A stretch of 64,000 nt of DNA from Cohaesibacter gelatinilyticus (lineage in GTDB: Bacteria; Pseudomonadota; Alphaproteobacteria; Rhizobiales; Cohaesibacteraceae), in the NCBI RefSeq assembly GCF_900215605.1, contig NZ_OBEL01000003.1, positions 383,523-447,522 of the forward strand, in the 5' to 3' direction. The notes beneath the pieces are model-generated. The model saw nothing but the letters and a program-made list of their open reading frames with translations, had not been told where the DNA came from and did not search any database. Positions within the stretch are counted from its first letter, which is position 1. The number at the start of each line of letters is the position of its first letter. The position numbers were made by a program, and so were the translations under genes. Positions 42,417-51,437 of this stretch are shown piece after piece.

Positions 42417-42591
42417 CGCAAGGTATCCTTTTTGTTAGCGCGTTGAAGACAATCGATCCCTAACCCGGATTGTAAAAGAAAGATCGGGACGTAACTACGC
42501 CCCCAAGGGGACAGAACTACGTCCGGCGACTTCCAGAAAAATATGTGAGTTTTTTGAGAGCACGCAAGTTCGCGAACAAGTGGAGCGTGCC
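42417..42591. promoter_or_regulatory. Divergent control region with two island motif copies (6 and 7)
   Basis: Copy 6 is GGAC-GTAACTAC-GCCC at 42487-42502. Copy 7 is GGAC-AGAACTAC-GTCC at 42509-42524, the closest to consensus, 67 bp before the PP2C start. The two are 22 bp apart, two helical turns, which fits side-by-side binding of a protein. Confidence 0.65.
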
Positions 42592-44088
42592 ATGACACTC
42601 ATAAAATATGCGCCAAGCCTAGCCTTTCAGCAGCGTCTGTTGGAACGCACAGGCTATTCGATTTCCAATCCTCATGTTCGGCAGCCGGTCCGAAACCCGG
42701 TTGCTGAGAAGATCAAATCAATCGCCCCTCAAAAAGATACCCGTGCCAAACTGCTTTTGGCTGACCGCGTTCATCGCATGGATCGGGCTCGGCAATTGGG
42801 GCTGGCCGCAATCACTTTATGCGGCGGCTTGCTTTGGAACTCCGATCCTTCTCATGCCTATATTTCGGATGAAATTGGATCTCAGATTGCCACTCCACCC
42901 TCGCTCGACCCAGTCAAACCGGATGCATTGCAATCCTTCTCCAATCCTATCCTGGAACAGATTAATGGGATCGACTGGTCACATCCAACCTTTGTGCCGG
43001 GCTTGATATTCGTGTTGATTATCGTCCAATTGCTCGCTCTGGCGCAGAGACACATGATTGCCCGGAAGCTGATAACCACTGACCAGAATGTGATCGGAAC
43101 CTCCAGAAGAAATGTGGTCGATCATACCGAGCAGACAGATCCCGAATGTGCATCAGCCACGGCCTCTGAGGAACAGGACAATTCCAGTGTAGATGGTTCT
43201 GTCGTCGAGTTTGAATCTCCCTTGGTTGAGATATCAGAACCCGAAGGTGATCGGAAAACAGGCGAAGATCAGATAACTGCTTCAAATCTCGAACAGTCCG
43301 TCGTTGATGAGGCAATGCCGCCAGAGGCTTGTGATTTGCCGGTCATTGTTCATGAGCCGAGAAAGCTCACCACGCAGTTCTGGTCCCTTGATGCCGCTAC
43401 CCGCCAAGGTCAGGTCCGCGAGGAAAATCAGGATTGTTTTGCAGTGCTGGAGTTTGCACCTGAATTGAAGGCATTCAATGTTAATGATGGGGCTGGAGGC
43501 CTCAAAGGAGGGCGGGAAGCATCCCACACAGCAACGGAGAGTATTAGTTGGTCTCTCAGAGATGCTTTTCAGCGAAATGGAGATCTGACCCTACGAGACC
43601 TGCTTGATGCACTTGACTATGCCAGAAAGGTTGCCGCTGAACGTGATTTAACCGGTGTGACCACAGCTCTTGTGGTGTTGCTGAAGGGTGACATTGTTCA
43701 CTATGCCACGTTGGGTGATGGAGCCATCGTGGTGATCTGGCCCGATGGGATGGTCGGACATCTCCAAGTGCCGCATCATACCGCAGGCCAACCGTCCAAT
43801 ATCATCAATGCCTATATCGGCAAAAACTGTCAGGCCCCTGCACGTATCGGCTCTTGCCGTCTTGAACCCGGCAGCATCGTCATGACCATGACAGATGGGG
43901 CCTCCGATCTGTTTCCCTATGAGGATTTTGCCCTTCAGCGCGAAAAGATAGCCGATATGCGGGGGCTGGCCGATCACTTACTTGCCGAGTTGGAGTCTGC
44001 CCGTGATCCTGACACTGGTGCCTATCTTCACCATGACAATATGACACTTGCCATGGCCCTTCTGATCGATGGAGACGATCATGAATGA
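42592..44088 (+). CDS. Membrane-anchored PP2C-type Ser/Thr phosphatase
   Basis: The 498-residue protein has two N-terminal membrane segments (about 68-84 and 138-157), a low-complexity acidic linker and a PP2C domain (about 260-495). Metal-binding and catalytic motifs are REENQD (276-281), NDGAGG (298-303), TDGASD (434-439) and HHDNMT (Asp482). It dephosphorylates Ser/Thr residues with two metal ions. The kinase gene overlaps its stop codon by 8 bp, so the pair is translationally coupled and likely opposes itself. Membrane anchoring is unusual for the PP2C in a TerY-P set. Confidence 0.9.
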   Translation: MTLIKYAPSLAFQQRLLERTGYSISNPHVRQPVRNPVAEKIKSIAPQKDTRAKLLLADRVHRMDRARQLGLAAITLCGGLLWNSDPSHAYISDEIGSQIATPPSLDPVKPDALQSFSNPILEQINGIDWSHPTFVPGLIFVLIIVQLLALAQRHMIARKLITTDQNVIGTSRRNVVDHTEQTDPECASATASEEQDNSSVDGSVVEFESPLVEISEPEGDRKTGEDQITASNLEQSVVDEAMPPEACDLPVIVHEPRKLTTQFWSLDAATRQGQVREENQDCFAVLEFAPELKAFNVNDGAGGLKGGREASHTATESISWSLRDAFQRNGDLTLRDLLDALDYARKVAAERDLTGVTTALVVLLKGDIVHYATLGDGAIVVIWPDGMVGHLQVPHHTAGQPSNIINAYIGKNCQAPARIGSCRLEPGSIVMTMTDGASDLFPYEDFALQREKIADMRGLADHLLAELESARDPDTGAYLHHDNMTLAMALLIDGDDHE

Positions 44089-45316
44089 TATCATTACTAT
44101 TGGTGGGATCAGAATTTGTATCGACCGGTCAAATCCTTTGCCGGGTGGCCAGGGGCAAGCCTTTCTCGGACATCTGGAGGACGATCCCACGATTGGTGTC
44201 GTTGCCAAGAAGCTGAATGATCGGCCTGACAATCTTGCTCGAGCAGACTATTTGGTCAACCGACATCTTTGTGAGATGTCACCAGCCTTTGCTGGTCCAT
44301 TCGCCGCCGAAGAACTTAGCGATGGACATGTGTGGCATGTTGCTCCCTTCGTCAGAGGTGTTGAGCTGGAAAAGGATCAGCCTCGCAGTTTGGTAGAGAA
44401 TCTGGAAATCTGCCTCGAAACTGTCAGTCTGTTTGCTATTCTGGCCCATCATGGCCTCGCCCATGGCGATATTGCCTTCAGCAACATCCTAATTGATCAG
44501 GATGGCACGGTCTCTGTGATCGATTTTGACGGCTATGTTGCGGACGATCCAACCAGCCTGCCATCACCGGTCATCGGGCAGCGTCCCATGCTGGCGCCAG
44601 AGTTACGTTTGGAGCAGCAGGGCCAGCCAAACGTGGAGAGTGATCGTTTCGCGCTGGCGGTCTTTTTGAGCATGCTGGTGACAGGGCGCTATCCAACTGA
44701 TGGGTTTCCAGACGTGCCAGCGGAAATCGATCTTCTGTTGACCGATGGAACCTGGCCCGAACGAAAACGTCTCCCGGCCCCCGATGAACTTCCCATCGAA
44801 GCTTTGGGACCGGAGATCCAAGCTCTATTTGATCGCGCCTTCTCACTCGATCCGAAGGTCCGACCTGAGCCGGAAGAATGGCGACTGGTTTTGACCAAAG
44901 CCCTGGACAATTGCTGGATTCATGATTGTGGCAACCCCTTTGTCGCTGGACCCAACACGACCCATTGCCCCTGGTGCGGATCTACCGTCGAAATCAAATC
45001 CAATGCTCACAGCCTCAAAGTGATTCTGCCCGCTTCTGGTCATCGCTATCGTGCGGAACTCAAGGAGGGAGAAACCATCACGCTAGGCCGCTCGACAATT
45101 CCAGACCTACCTCAAGTGGTTTCTCGACGGCACCTAGAAATTACGCCTTTCCGAGACAAATTGCTGCTTCGTCATGTCGGGAACCATGACACTCTGATCG
45201 AAGTATCAGATCAATGGTACCGCCTGGAACAGCACTGGGCAAAAATCGATAATCTGGGAACACAGCGGGGCCGACTGAAACTCGCAGACATTGAGGTGCA
45301 TTTGGTCGTGGAATAG
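44081..45316 (+). CDS. Ser/Thr kinase - zinc ribbon - FHA domain protein
   Basis: The 411-residue protein has a protein-kinase domain (1-275) with a Gly-rich loop (LPGGQGQAFLG), Lys in VVAKKL, catalytic HGD at 128-130 with Asn135, and DFDG at 148-151 instead of the canonical DFG. A four-Cys zinc ribbon follows (CWIHDCG, CPWCGS). The C-terminal FHA domain has GRSTIPDLP and VVSRRHLEI, which bind phospho-threonine. It is likely to phosphorylate partners and recruit them by the FHA domain. With the VWA and PP2C proteins it forms a complete phospho-signalling triad. Confidence 0.9.
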   Translation: MNDIITIGGIRICIDRSNPLPGGQGQAFLGHLEDDPTIGVVAKKLNDRPDNLARADYLVNRHLCEMSPAFAGPFAAEELSDGHVWHVAPFVRGVELEKDQPRSLVENLEICLETVSLFAILAHHGLAHGDIAFSNILIDQDGTVSVIDFDGYVADDPTSLPSPVIGQRPMLAPELRLEQQGQPNVESDRFALAVFLSMLVTGRYPTDGFPDVPAEIDLLLTDGTWPERKRLPAPDELPIEALGPEIQALFDRAFSLDPKVRPEPEEWRLVLTKALDNCWIHDCGNPFVAGPNTTHCPWCGSTVEIKSNAHSLKVILPASGHRYRAELKEGETITLGRSTIPDLPQVVSRRHLEITPFRDKLLLRHVGNHDTLIEVSDQWYRLEQHWAKIDNLGTQRGRLKLADIEVHLVVE

Positions 45317-45340
45317 CTGCGTGTTTGCAGAAAAAGACAA

Positions 45341-45372
45341 AGCACCACCAATCCAGTGAGGCTGGTGGTGCT
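45341..45372 (+). terminator. Terminator after the kinase gene
   Basis: A perfect 10-bp stem AGCACCACCA / TGGTGGTGCT (45341-45350 with 45363-45372) with a 12-base loop is followed by T-rich sequence. Confidence 0.7.
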
Positions 45373-45417
45373 TCTTTGAGATTTTCAACAAATTTGATTG
45401 TCTCTTCAGTATGGCTT

Positions 45418-45579
45418 TCATGACGTATATATATCCGGTGACACACCCATCGGCTGCAACCATTTGATAACAGCATCTGCTTTACCTGAGAGGCCTTTCT
45501 TTCCTCCCTGGCGTGTATTGTCTGGAGCATAACAATCAAGCTTGATTTCATGACAAGGCTTTGGTTGAAAAACTAACAT
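45418..45579 (-). CDS. Possible small protein coupled to the CHAT gene
   Basis: The 53-codon frame starts inside the last codons of the CHAT gene (ATG overlapping TGT TAG by 7 bases) and reads MLVFQPKPCHEIKLDC..., with two cysteines and a basic middle (TRQGGKKGLSGKADAV). Coupled overlap favours a real gene. Lack of known relatives keeps confidence low. Confidence 0.4.
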   Translation of the reverse strand: MLVFQPKPCHEIKLDCYAPDNTRQGGKKGLSGKADAVIKWLQPMGVSPDIYTS

Positions 45580-48353
45580 CCCCACAACGTTAGACCCGCC
45601 CAAAATATGGGGGCATTGATCGGAAGATCAGTGGGGCCGCCTTCGTTGGTTTCATCTGGTGATGTTTTTGCTCGAGCCAAAGGCAAGTCATTTTGACCAG
45701 TTTCAAACCCATTGTAAGCAGCTTCCTTGATCGCGTGGCGGTAGGTCTCATATGCTGAGCCCGTTTCGACAAACTTCGCCATTATTTTGGTACCCAGGCC
45801 AACAGTTGGTTGGGATAAAACGGACCAAAGTGGAGCAATCGCCGCATTTGCTTCACTTTCCAGAAACGATACGGCAACGCTTTCAAAATTATTCCCATAA
45901 CGATTTCCAACTAAGCCTTGTCCACATGCACCCAGTAGTACCAATCTTAAGTTCTTGAATTTTTCATCTTGAAGCTCACGAACACTGAGATGGGATGAAT
46001 TTGTTGGGTTGTCTTCATCTGATAATTGCAAACTAGAAAACTGCGAAAACCTGTGATGGTAATATCCATGGCAATAAAAGGCTACAGCGTCGGCATTTTC
46101 CAGTGATGAAAGAACTTTTCTTTTGGTAGCTTCTCCGCCATATAAAAGATCGACATTTAGCTTGGGATCGCCAGCTCCAGTTGGTTCGCCAAAGTTCCGC
46201 TGTTCAAAGGGAAAATCGTTTAATGGATCGAAAATGACCGTTACATTTTTCGGGCTCTGCTCAGTTCTTGAAACCTTTCTCAATAGGACTTGTTTCGCTG
46301 ACCAGATAGACGGAAAAAGACACAAATTCCATTTTTCAAAAAAGTGGGTGCCCGTATCACTACGTGCAGCCAATATTGGTAAGTTGTAAAGGTACGATGG
46401 CAGTAGGAGGCCGATGCGGGCATCAGGCCGTAACGAGGTATTTATGAGTGCTTCATTAATGAACGCACATAACTTCGACCATAACCGGTCCAAAAACCTA
46501 TCAATGAACTCATTCCATCGAACTAAATGTTCGGTTTTCAGCTGGTCTCTCTCAATTGCCAACTCATAGCGCTTAAACTCTTGTAGCCAATCGTTGGAAA
46601 TACATACTAAATCTTCCAATTTGACTTCATCAAACAAAAAATTCTTTTGGCCAAATGCGCCTACGATATGAATAATAACCCCTTTTTCTGTTGCGCTAAC
46701 AAGACAAAGGTTTTGATCCGCTTCGTCTAGCAACTCAGGCAAGCTAGAATGGTTTTCTCCGCAAATCAGCTCATCAATTTCCGCGCGCCGCACATCGAGT
46801 TTGTTGCCAATAGAACTGCGAACCTCAATATATTTTGAGTGCTGTAATCGTAACCTCTCAAATGCGCTAGGCGTATCATCTGCAACAATTAGCCCATCTT
46901 CAATCTGGAACATCTCGCGAATCAAACTGCTTATCTCAGGATCTGTATTTTCTCGTTGCGAAAGACCCAGAATGATCGTGCGTAATTTCGCATTCGGCTG
47001 ACGAAGAAGATCAAAAACCAATAGGGTCTCTTCCAACGTTAGCCGTTGCCTTAATTGGCAAATCAATTGGTCAGGAAGCGATGAATAGCTTCTGACTAAC
47101 TCATCAATCTCACGGGTGAAAAAAGCTCTAAAAAGAACCTTCTCTACGTTCCCAATCAAATCAACTAATGCATTGTCGGAACTCACCTCATCAACCATAT
47201 TCAACTCTGCCGCAATGTTGAGCAGTGAAAAATCTCCAAGACTGAAAAGTTCATGATCAGTCAGATACTTGCGCCAAAATCTCTGGCTTCTGTCATAAAT
47301 TTCTTTCCAATTCTCTGAGATGGAGATGATCTCTTGGTTTCTAGCAAACAACTCGAGCTTCAACTCCTCGAGTTGAATGAGAGCTGAGTCGACTTCATTC
47401 TCAGCCAAATAGCGAGTTTGCAGGTTGCATATCATTCTCAGGATATCAATTTCCTGGATGTATCTTCCAGATTCCCTGCCAAGATTGGTGCAGCAATCGA
47501 TCAAGTTTTGAAGTACCAAAGTACCGACCTTAACCGGCTCTCTGTCCAGATATTGGAGACAGTCATATAGCAGTGAAAATGCAATGCGGTTGTCGTTTAT
47601 TGAATGGGTTTGGATAAGTGAACGCGCGCATTCGATTTTGCAGTTTATGCTTACTGCTTCAGGAAATGCTAATATTGAATTTTTTCCGTACCAACATGAA
47701 AGATCTTGATAGTTTTCAGATTTGATGAACTCGTGCAATTCTCTATAAAGAGATCCCGAAAACTGGTTGAACTTCACAAAGATATCAGCGCTTCTCTCGG
47801 ATCTGTCTGAATTTAGTTGAATGGTTGCTATATCAATCCCTTGGCGCAGATAGCCTTCAGATAAAAATAGATATCCTAATTGCTTGGTTTTTTGGCCAAT
47901 GACCAATGCCAACTTGCCAGCGTCTAAGAAAAGAGTTGAATCCTGCCCAAATTCTGATCGGGAAAATAGGCCTTCAACTATTTTCATTGCGTTGAGCAGG
48001 CCCCCGATATCGTTTGTTAAGTTGCTGGAGGCGGCTTGAGCCACAGCGGAATTGCGAAGCATAATTGCTTCAGCCATAGTCCAGTCAGGGGTCAAAAAGA
48101 TAAAGCCTTGTTGCGCAACTTTTTCGGCAAGGGCGTATGACCAGACTGCAATTTTGCCGTCATTGGCATTACCCAGCTTCATGCATTTTTCGAAGGTAGA
48201 TGAGCAGAGTTTGAAATGATCTATAAGAATGTTTTGCAAGTTTTGTGGTTCTAACTCACCTGATGAAACGAGGCTCTCGATTTGGCTAATTTGATCCAGC
48301 TCATCTTCCAGCTGTTTGAATTCAATATCTGTTTCCTGACCCTTCTCATTCAT
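45573..48353 (-). CDS. CHAT-domain caspase-like protease with long helical N-terminus
   Basis: In this 926-residue protein, about 600 N-terminal residues are helical and TPR-like. The C-terminal CHAT domain (about 640-920) has the catalytic dyad His762 (FYCHGYY) and Cys810 (LLGACGQG), and ends with the typical APIFWAGLTLWG. CHAT proteases are activated proteases in bacterial defence and programmed death (for example with type III-E CRISPR or gasdermins), and their helical repeats usually sense a partner. No gasdermin-like gene is seen nearby. The gene is divergent from 48556 and neighbours the kinase set. Confidence 0.9.
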   Translation of the reverse strand: MNEKGQETDIEFKQLEDELDQISQIESLVSSGELEPQNLQNILIDHFKLCSSTFEKCMKLGNANDGKIAVWSYALAEKVAQQGFIFLTPDWTMAEAIMLRNSAVAQAASSNLTNDIGGLLNAMKIVEGLFSRSEFGQDSTLFLDAGKLALVIGQKTKQLGYLFLSEGYLRQGIDIATIQLNSDRSERSADIFVKFNQFSGSLYRELHEFIKSENYQDLSCWYGKNSILAFPEAVSINCKIECARSLIQTHSINDNRIAFSLLYDCLQYLDREPVKVGTLVLQNLIDCCTNLGRESGRYIQEIDILRMICNLQTRYLAENEVDSALIQLEELKLELFARNQEIISISENWKEIYDRSQRFWRKYLTDHELFSLGDFSLLNIAAELNMVDEVSSDNALVDLIGNVEKVLFRAFFTREIDELVRSYSSLPDQLICQLRQRLTLEETLLVFDLLRQPNAKLRTIILGLSQRENTDPEISSLIREMFQIEDGLIVADDTPSAFERLRLQHSKYIEVRSSIGNKLDVRRAEIDELICGENHSSLPELLDEADQNLCLVSATEKGVIIHIVGAFGQKNFLFDEVKLEDLVCISNDWLQEFKRYELAIERDQLKTEHLVRWNEFIDRFLDRLWSKLCAFINEALINTSLRPDARIGLLLPSYLYNLPILAARSDTGTHFFEKWNLCLFPSIWSAKQVLLRKVSRTEQSPKNVTVIFDPLNDFPFEQRNFGEPTGAGDPKLNVDLLYGGEATKRKVLSSLENADAVAFYCHGYYHHRFSQFSSLQLSDEDNPTNSSHLSVRELQDEKFKNLRLVLLGACGQGLVGNRYGNNFESVAVSFLESEANAAIAPLWSVLSQPTVGLGTKIMAKFVETGSAYETYRHAIKEAAYNGFETGQNDLPLARAKTSPDETNEGGPTDLPINAPIFWAGLTLWGC

Positions 48354-48477
48354 GCTAAAGCCCCGTTTATGTTGAAAATCTAAGAACTAAAATCAATCAG
48401 TGCTCAACTTGCGTGGATTCTTTTGGATGAAACCGTTGGAAGAATGCAGATCAAATGTTTTCCTGTGGAGGCAGTGC

Positions 48478-48492
48478 TGACAAACTACGTCG
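48478..48492 (+). promoter_or_regulatory. Island motif copy 8
   Basis: TGAC-AAACTAC-GTCG (one base shorter in the core) lies 63 bp before the ATG at 48556, in the divergent region between the CHAT gene and the next gene. Confidence 0.55.
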
Positions 48493-48555
48493 GTTGAATT
48501 GTAGCTCTCTTCCAGTTTGTATGGATAATGCCAGTTTCAATATGGGGTTGCAACG

Positions 48556-49545
48556 ATGAGCTTAAAAGCCAAAATTTCAAAATTGGAACTGAGAAAAGCC
48601 ATTGCAGACAAAGACGTTGTTGGGAAAAATCGGAATTTAAAACCAATATTGATGTTTATTGCCGAATCCGGACTAATGGGCGGTCTTAAAAGACAAGAAG
48701 ATATCGCCGATTACTTCTACGTTGATGAAGAGACTGACGTACAAGAAAACAACGAGAGAAAGCCAAGCACAACAGCCAGAAATTTTGGATTTAGACGGCT
48801 CGGAAATATTTGGCGTAGAAGCAACACTAAATATTTGACCCGGCTCGAAGCCAAAGCAATTTTCGAGGCCTTTATTGAAGCAACCTCGCCGGTCTGGCGC
48901 GAACAGTTTGTACCAGAAGATTTTGGGCGGTTGTCACTTAGTGAAATATTTTCTCGCGCCAGGCAACTTGATCTACCAATGCCCGAAAACAACTATTCCC
49001 CAAGTATCTTATTGGATTTATCGTGTTTAAGTGTTGGTATGAGTTCGATAACTATTCAGCCTATGAATCCTCATTCGACTCTTTCACTCAGGCCTGTGGA
49101 TGTTGGTAGAAGGAGTTTAGTTCCCATAAAACCTCTACCTTATCATGACGCAGATGAATTATATGTTCTGAAAATTAGTGGCGTTGATGAGACCAGAGAG
49201 CAAGTATTTGTTTTTGAATACTCATACGATGAGCTTCATGGAGAAGGTCAAGAAAATGCCTATTCCTGCTTCCCGATTCTGCTTGAAACAGAGCCACAAA
49301 CCAGCTTTTTTATTCGAGGTGAGGAAGATCGGCCTTTTGTCATGCCTGATGCAGCCGGTCAATTTGCGTTTGTTGCTTTAGCGGTCCCAAAGGAATGGGA
49401 TTTTGAATCTCGGTTTTTTTGCGAAGTTCGAGAGCCGAGATGGACTACTCCTGAATTCAGTACATTCCTCAAGTCAATCAATAGCCAATTACAAAAACAC
49501 AAAGACCAAATTCGCATCGGTTGGTATGGATATCGTGTAGATTAG
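48556..49545 (+). CDS. Hypothetical protein divergent from the CHAT protease
   Basis: The 329-residue soluble protein has a helical N-terminal half (1-140) with repeated Arg/Lys. The C-terminal half is beta-rich (FIRGEEDRPFVMPDAAGQFA, ending IRIGWYGYRVD), which could be an adaptor or recognition fold. I do not recognise a family. Its position next to a CHAT protease, with a shared control region, makes it a candidate substrate, inhibitor or sensor partner. Confidence 0.7.
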   Translation: MSLKAKISKLELRKAIADKDVVGKNRNLKPILMFIAESGLMGGLKRQEDIADYFYVDEETDVQENNERKPSTTARNFGFRRLGNIWRRSNTKYLTRLEAKAIFEAFIEATSPVWREQFVPEDFGRLSLSEIFSRARQLDLPMPENNYSPSILLDLSCLSVGMSSITIQPMNPHSTLSLRPVDVGRRSLVPIKPLPYHDADELYVLKISGVDETREQVFVFEYSYDELHGEGQENAYSCFPILLETEPQTSFFIRGEEDRPFVMPDAAGQFAFVALAVPKEWDFESRFFCEVREPRWTTPEFSTFLKSINSQLQKHKDQIRIGWYGYRVD

Positions 49546-49550
49546 GAAAT

Positions 49551-49576
49551 CAGCTCCGCCAGAGTTGGCGGAACTG
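49551..49576. terminator. Hairpin between convergent genes
   Basis: The stem CAGCTCCGCC / GGCGGAACTG (one mismatch) has a 6-base loop and lies between the stops at 49545 and 49583. Confidence 0.65.
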
Positions 49577-49582
49577 ATACTT

Positions 49583-50104
49583 TTACTCTGAGCCATCTTT
49601 ACACCAGTGAAATTGATCGCCCCACCAGGGTTTCCGTTGAAGCCCAAAGGCTTCTGGCGGCATTACATGTGGCAAACCATCTTCCTGATCGATTGATTCA
49701 ACTGAGAGAATTTCCGATCCGTCTTGCCCAAAGACAACGAGGTCCTGGGCACCAATTCGGACAATTTCACCCAAAATCCCCCAAGTATTCTCTGTGTATT
49801 CTTCGAAGTGATCGCCATCACCCCATAGAACACCAGCAAATACTGTTCCCTCAGGGACTCTAACGTCCTCTTGAGAAGGCTTTAGACCAATTGGTTTAAG
49901 CTCAAATTCGAAGCCCAACTTGATCGTGCCTTGAAATTTCTTTCCGGTATCCAAGTCTTCATCGAGCAGCCATAAATCTGATGGGATCTCAGAACTGAAA
50001 ATCAAGTAAAACTGCGGTTGATTTGTCTCTGTCAATTTAATTCTCCATGATGAGTGTAACTGAAAGCGACATGCGTTCAGTTTGCTCACCATGAATTGGT
50101 GCAA
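49583..50104 (-). CDS. Hypothetical protein, 173 residues
   Basis: The soluble acidic protein is rich in Trp and Gly near the C-terminus (LQRKPWWGDQFHWCKDG). The start could be 50104 or 50092. Its codon use fits coding sequence. No family was recognised. AT-rich, gene-free DNA and then the decayed insertion sequence lie upstream. Confidence 0.6.
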   Translation of the reverse strand: MHQFMVSKLNACRFQLHSSWRIKLTETNQPQFYLIFSSEIPSDLWLLDEDLDTGKKFQGTIKLGFEFELKPIGLKPSQEDVRVPEGTVFAGVLWGDGDHFEEYTENTWGILGEIVRIGAQDLVVFGQDGSEILSVESIDQEDGLPHVMPPEAFGLQRKPWWGDQFHWCKDGSE

Positions 50105-50309
50105 AGATAGCCAGTAAGAGCGGTTGAAGCGCGACAGTCAGCTTCACGCGACCTGACTTGCCAGACAACCTCTGCATCCATTATATAGAAATTATTTATA
50201 TATTTCAATAATTTAAATACTATTCAATGCTAATATACTTCATGTTCAGTTCGTGTCGACAAACGTGTTTTCCACCTGTTTTGTCCTTATTTGGTAAGGC
50301 GTCGATGTA

Positions 50310-50590
50310 ATGAGCCACTGAAGATCTGCTCTGGTCATTGAGATCATTCAAGGCAAGACCACAGTATCAGAAGCAAGCCGTTCTTACGATTTTTCCCCTT
50401 CAGAGATTGAGGGTTGGATCGAGGATGCCAAGCATGGGATGGAGAACTCCCTGGGCACCAACCCAATCGACATTCACGCCCAGTACGAGAAGTAACTGAA
50501 GGATCTGCAAGAGGCGTATGGTGAAGCCATGCTGGAGTTGCGGGCCTGAAAAAGTTGAAGGCCCTCATGGAGCAGGAGGGTGACAATTGA
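50310..50590 (+). pseudogene. IS3-family orfA remnant with stop codons
   Basis: In frame with 50310 the translation reads like the HTH and leucine-zipper protein of rhizobial IS3 elements (GKTTVSEASRSYDFSPSEIE; QYEK; LKDLQEAYGEAMLELRA). It carries stops at the fourth codon, after QYEK and after ELRA, so no OrfA can be made. Confidence 0.85.
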
Positions 50591-51409
50591 TCCGGACGCT
50601 TCATGAGGGCCTTTCGTCAGAAGGGATCCGCGTATCGATAGCCAAGCTTTGCAGATGGTTCAGCATCCCGCGCAGGGCTGTTTATTACAAACCAACCAAG
50701 TCGGCTCCAAGAGTTGATGCCCGTTTTTCTGATCCGATCAAGGCTATGATCGAAAAGGAACCGTCTTTCGGTTATCGAACAGTTGCCTGGCTTCTAGGCT
50801 TCAACAAAAACACGGTCCAGCGCATTTTCCAGATCAAAGGATGGCAGGTACGTAAGCGGGCCGTTGGGATGCGGCCTCGGATCCAGTCCGTTCCTTCTGT
50901 TGCTACTGCTCCGAATGAAAGATGGTCGACAGATCTGGCTCGTGTTTGGACCGGAAAGGACGGCTGGGCCTCATTGGCATTGGTTATTGATTGCCACACG
51001 CGAGAACTTTTGGGTTGGCATCTCTCACGAACTAGTAAGTCGACAACTGCTTCGGCTGCCTTGGAGCACGCCCAGATAAGTCGATTTGGGGCACTTGGTC
51101 GTGTTGATCAGGAATTCCTTCTCCGATCGGACAATGGATTGGTTTTTACCAGCCGACACTTCTCGGCGATTGTTAGAAGCTATGGCCTGAAACAGGAGTT
51201 CATAACACCGCATTGCCCGCAACAGAATGGAATGGTGGAGCGAGTGATCCGGACGTTGAAAGAACAATGCATTCACAGACACCGCTTTGAAACCATTCAG
51301 TGTGCCAACCGCGTCATCAGCGACTTGGATACACTTCTACAACACCAAACGGCCTCACCAGGCTCTGGCAATGCAGACACCTGCTGAAGCATTCAAATTA
51401 GCAGCGTAG
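50587..51409 (+). pseudogene. IS3-family transposase orfB, frameshifted near the end
   Basis: The DDE residues are present (STDLARVW, RSDNGLVF, Glu in NGMVERVIRTLKEQ). At about 51325 one extra base shifts the frame. The true end (FYNTKRPHQALAMQTPAEAFKLA) continues in the next frame to a stop at 51407-51409, while the frame as read stops at 51387. With orfA also broken, the element is immobile. Confidence 0.88.
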
Positions 51410-51437
51410 ACTTTGCAGATTCCGGTGAGTCACTACA

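Larger units (their letters stand above)
50306..51437 (+). mobile_element. Decayed IS3-family insertion sequence
   Basis: The element is about 1.13 kb. The right end CCGGTGAGTCACTACA (51422-51437) and a partly matching left end (50306-50321, 11 of 16 matching) serve as terminal inverted repeats. It holds a remnant orfA and a frameshifted orfB. No target duplication is evident. It lies between the CHAT block and the 52-64 kb operon. Confidence 0.8.
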
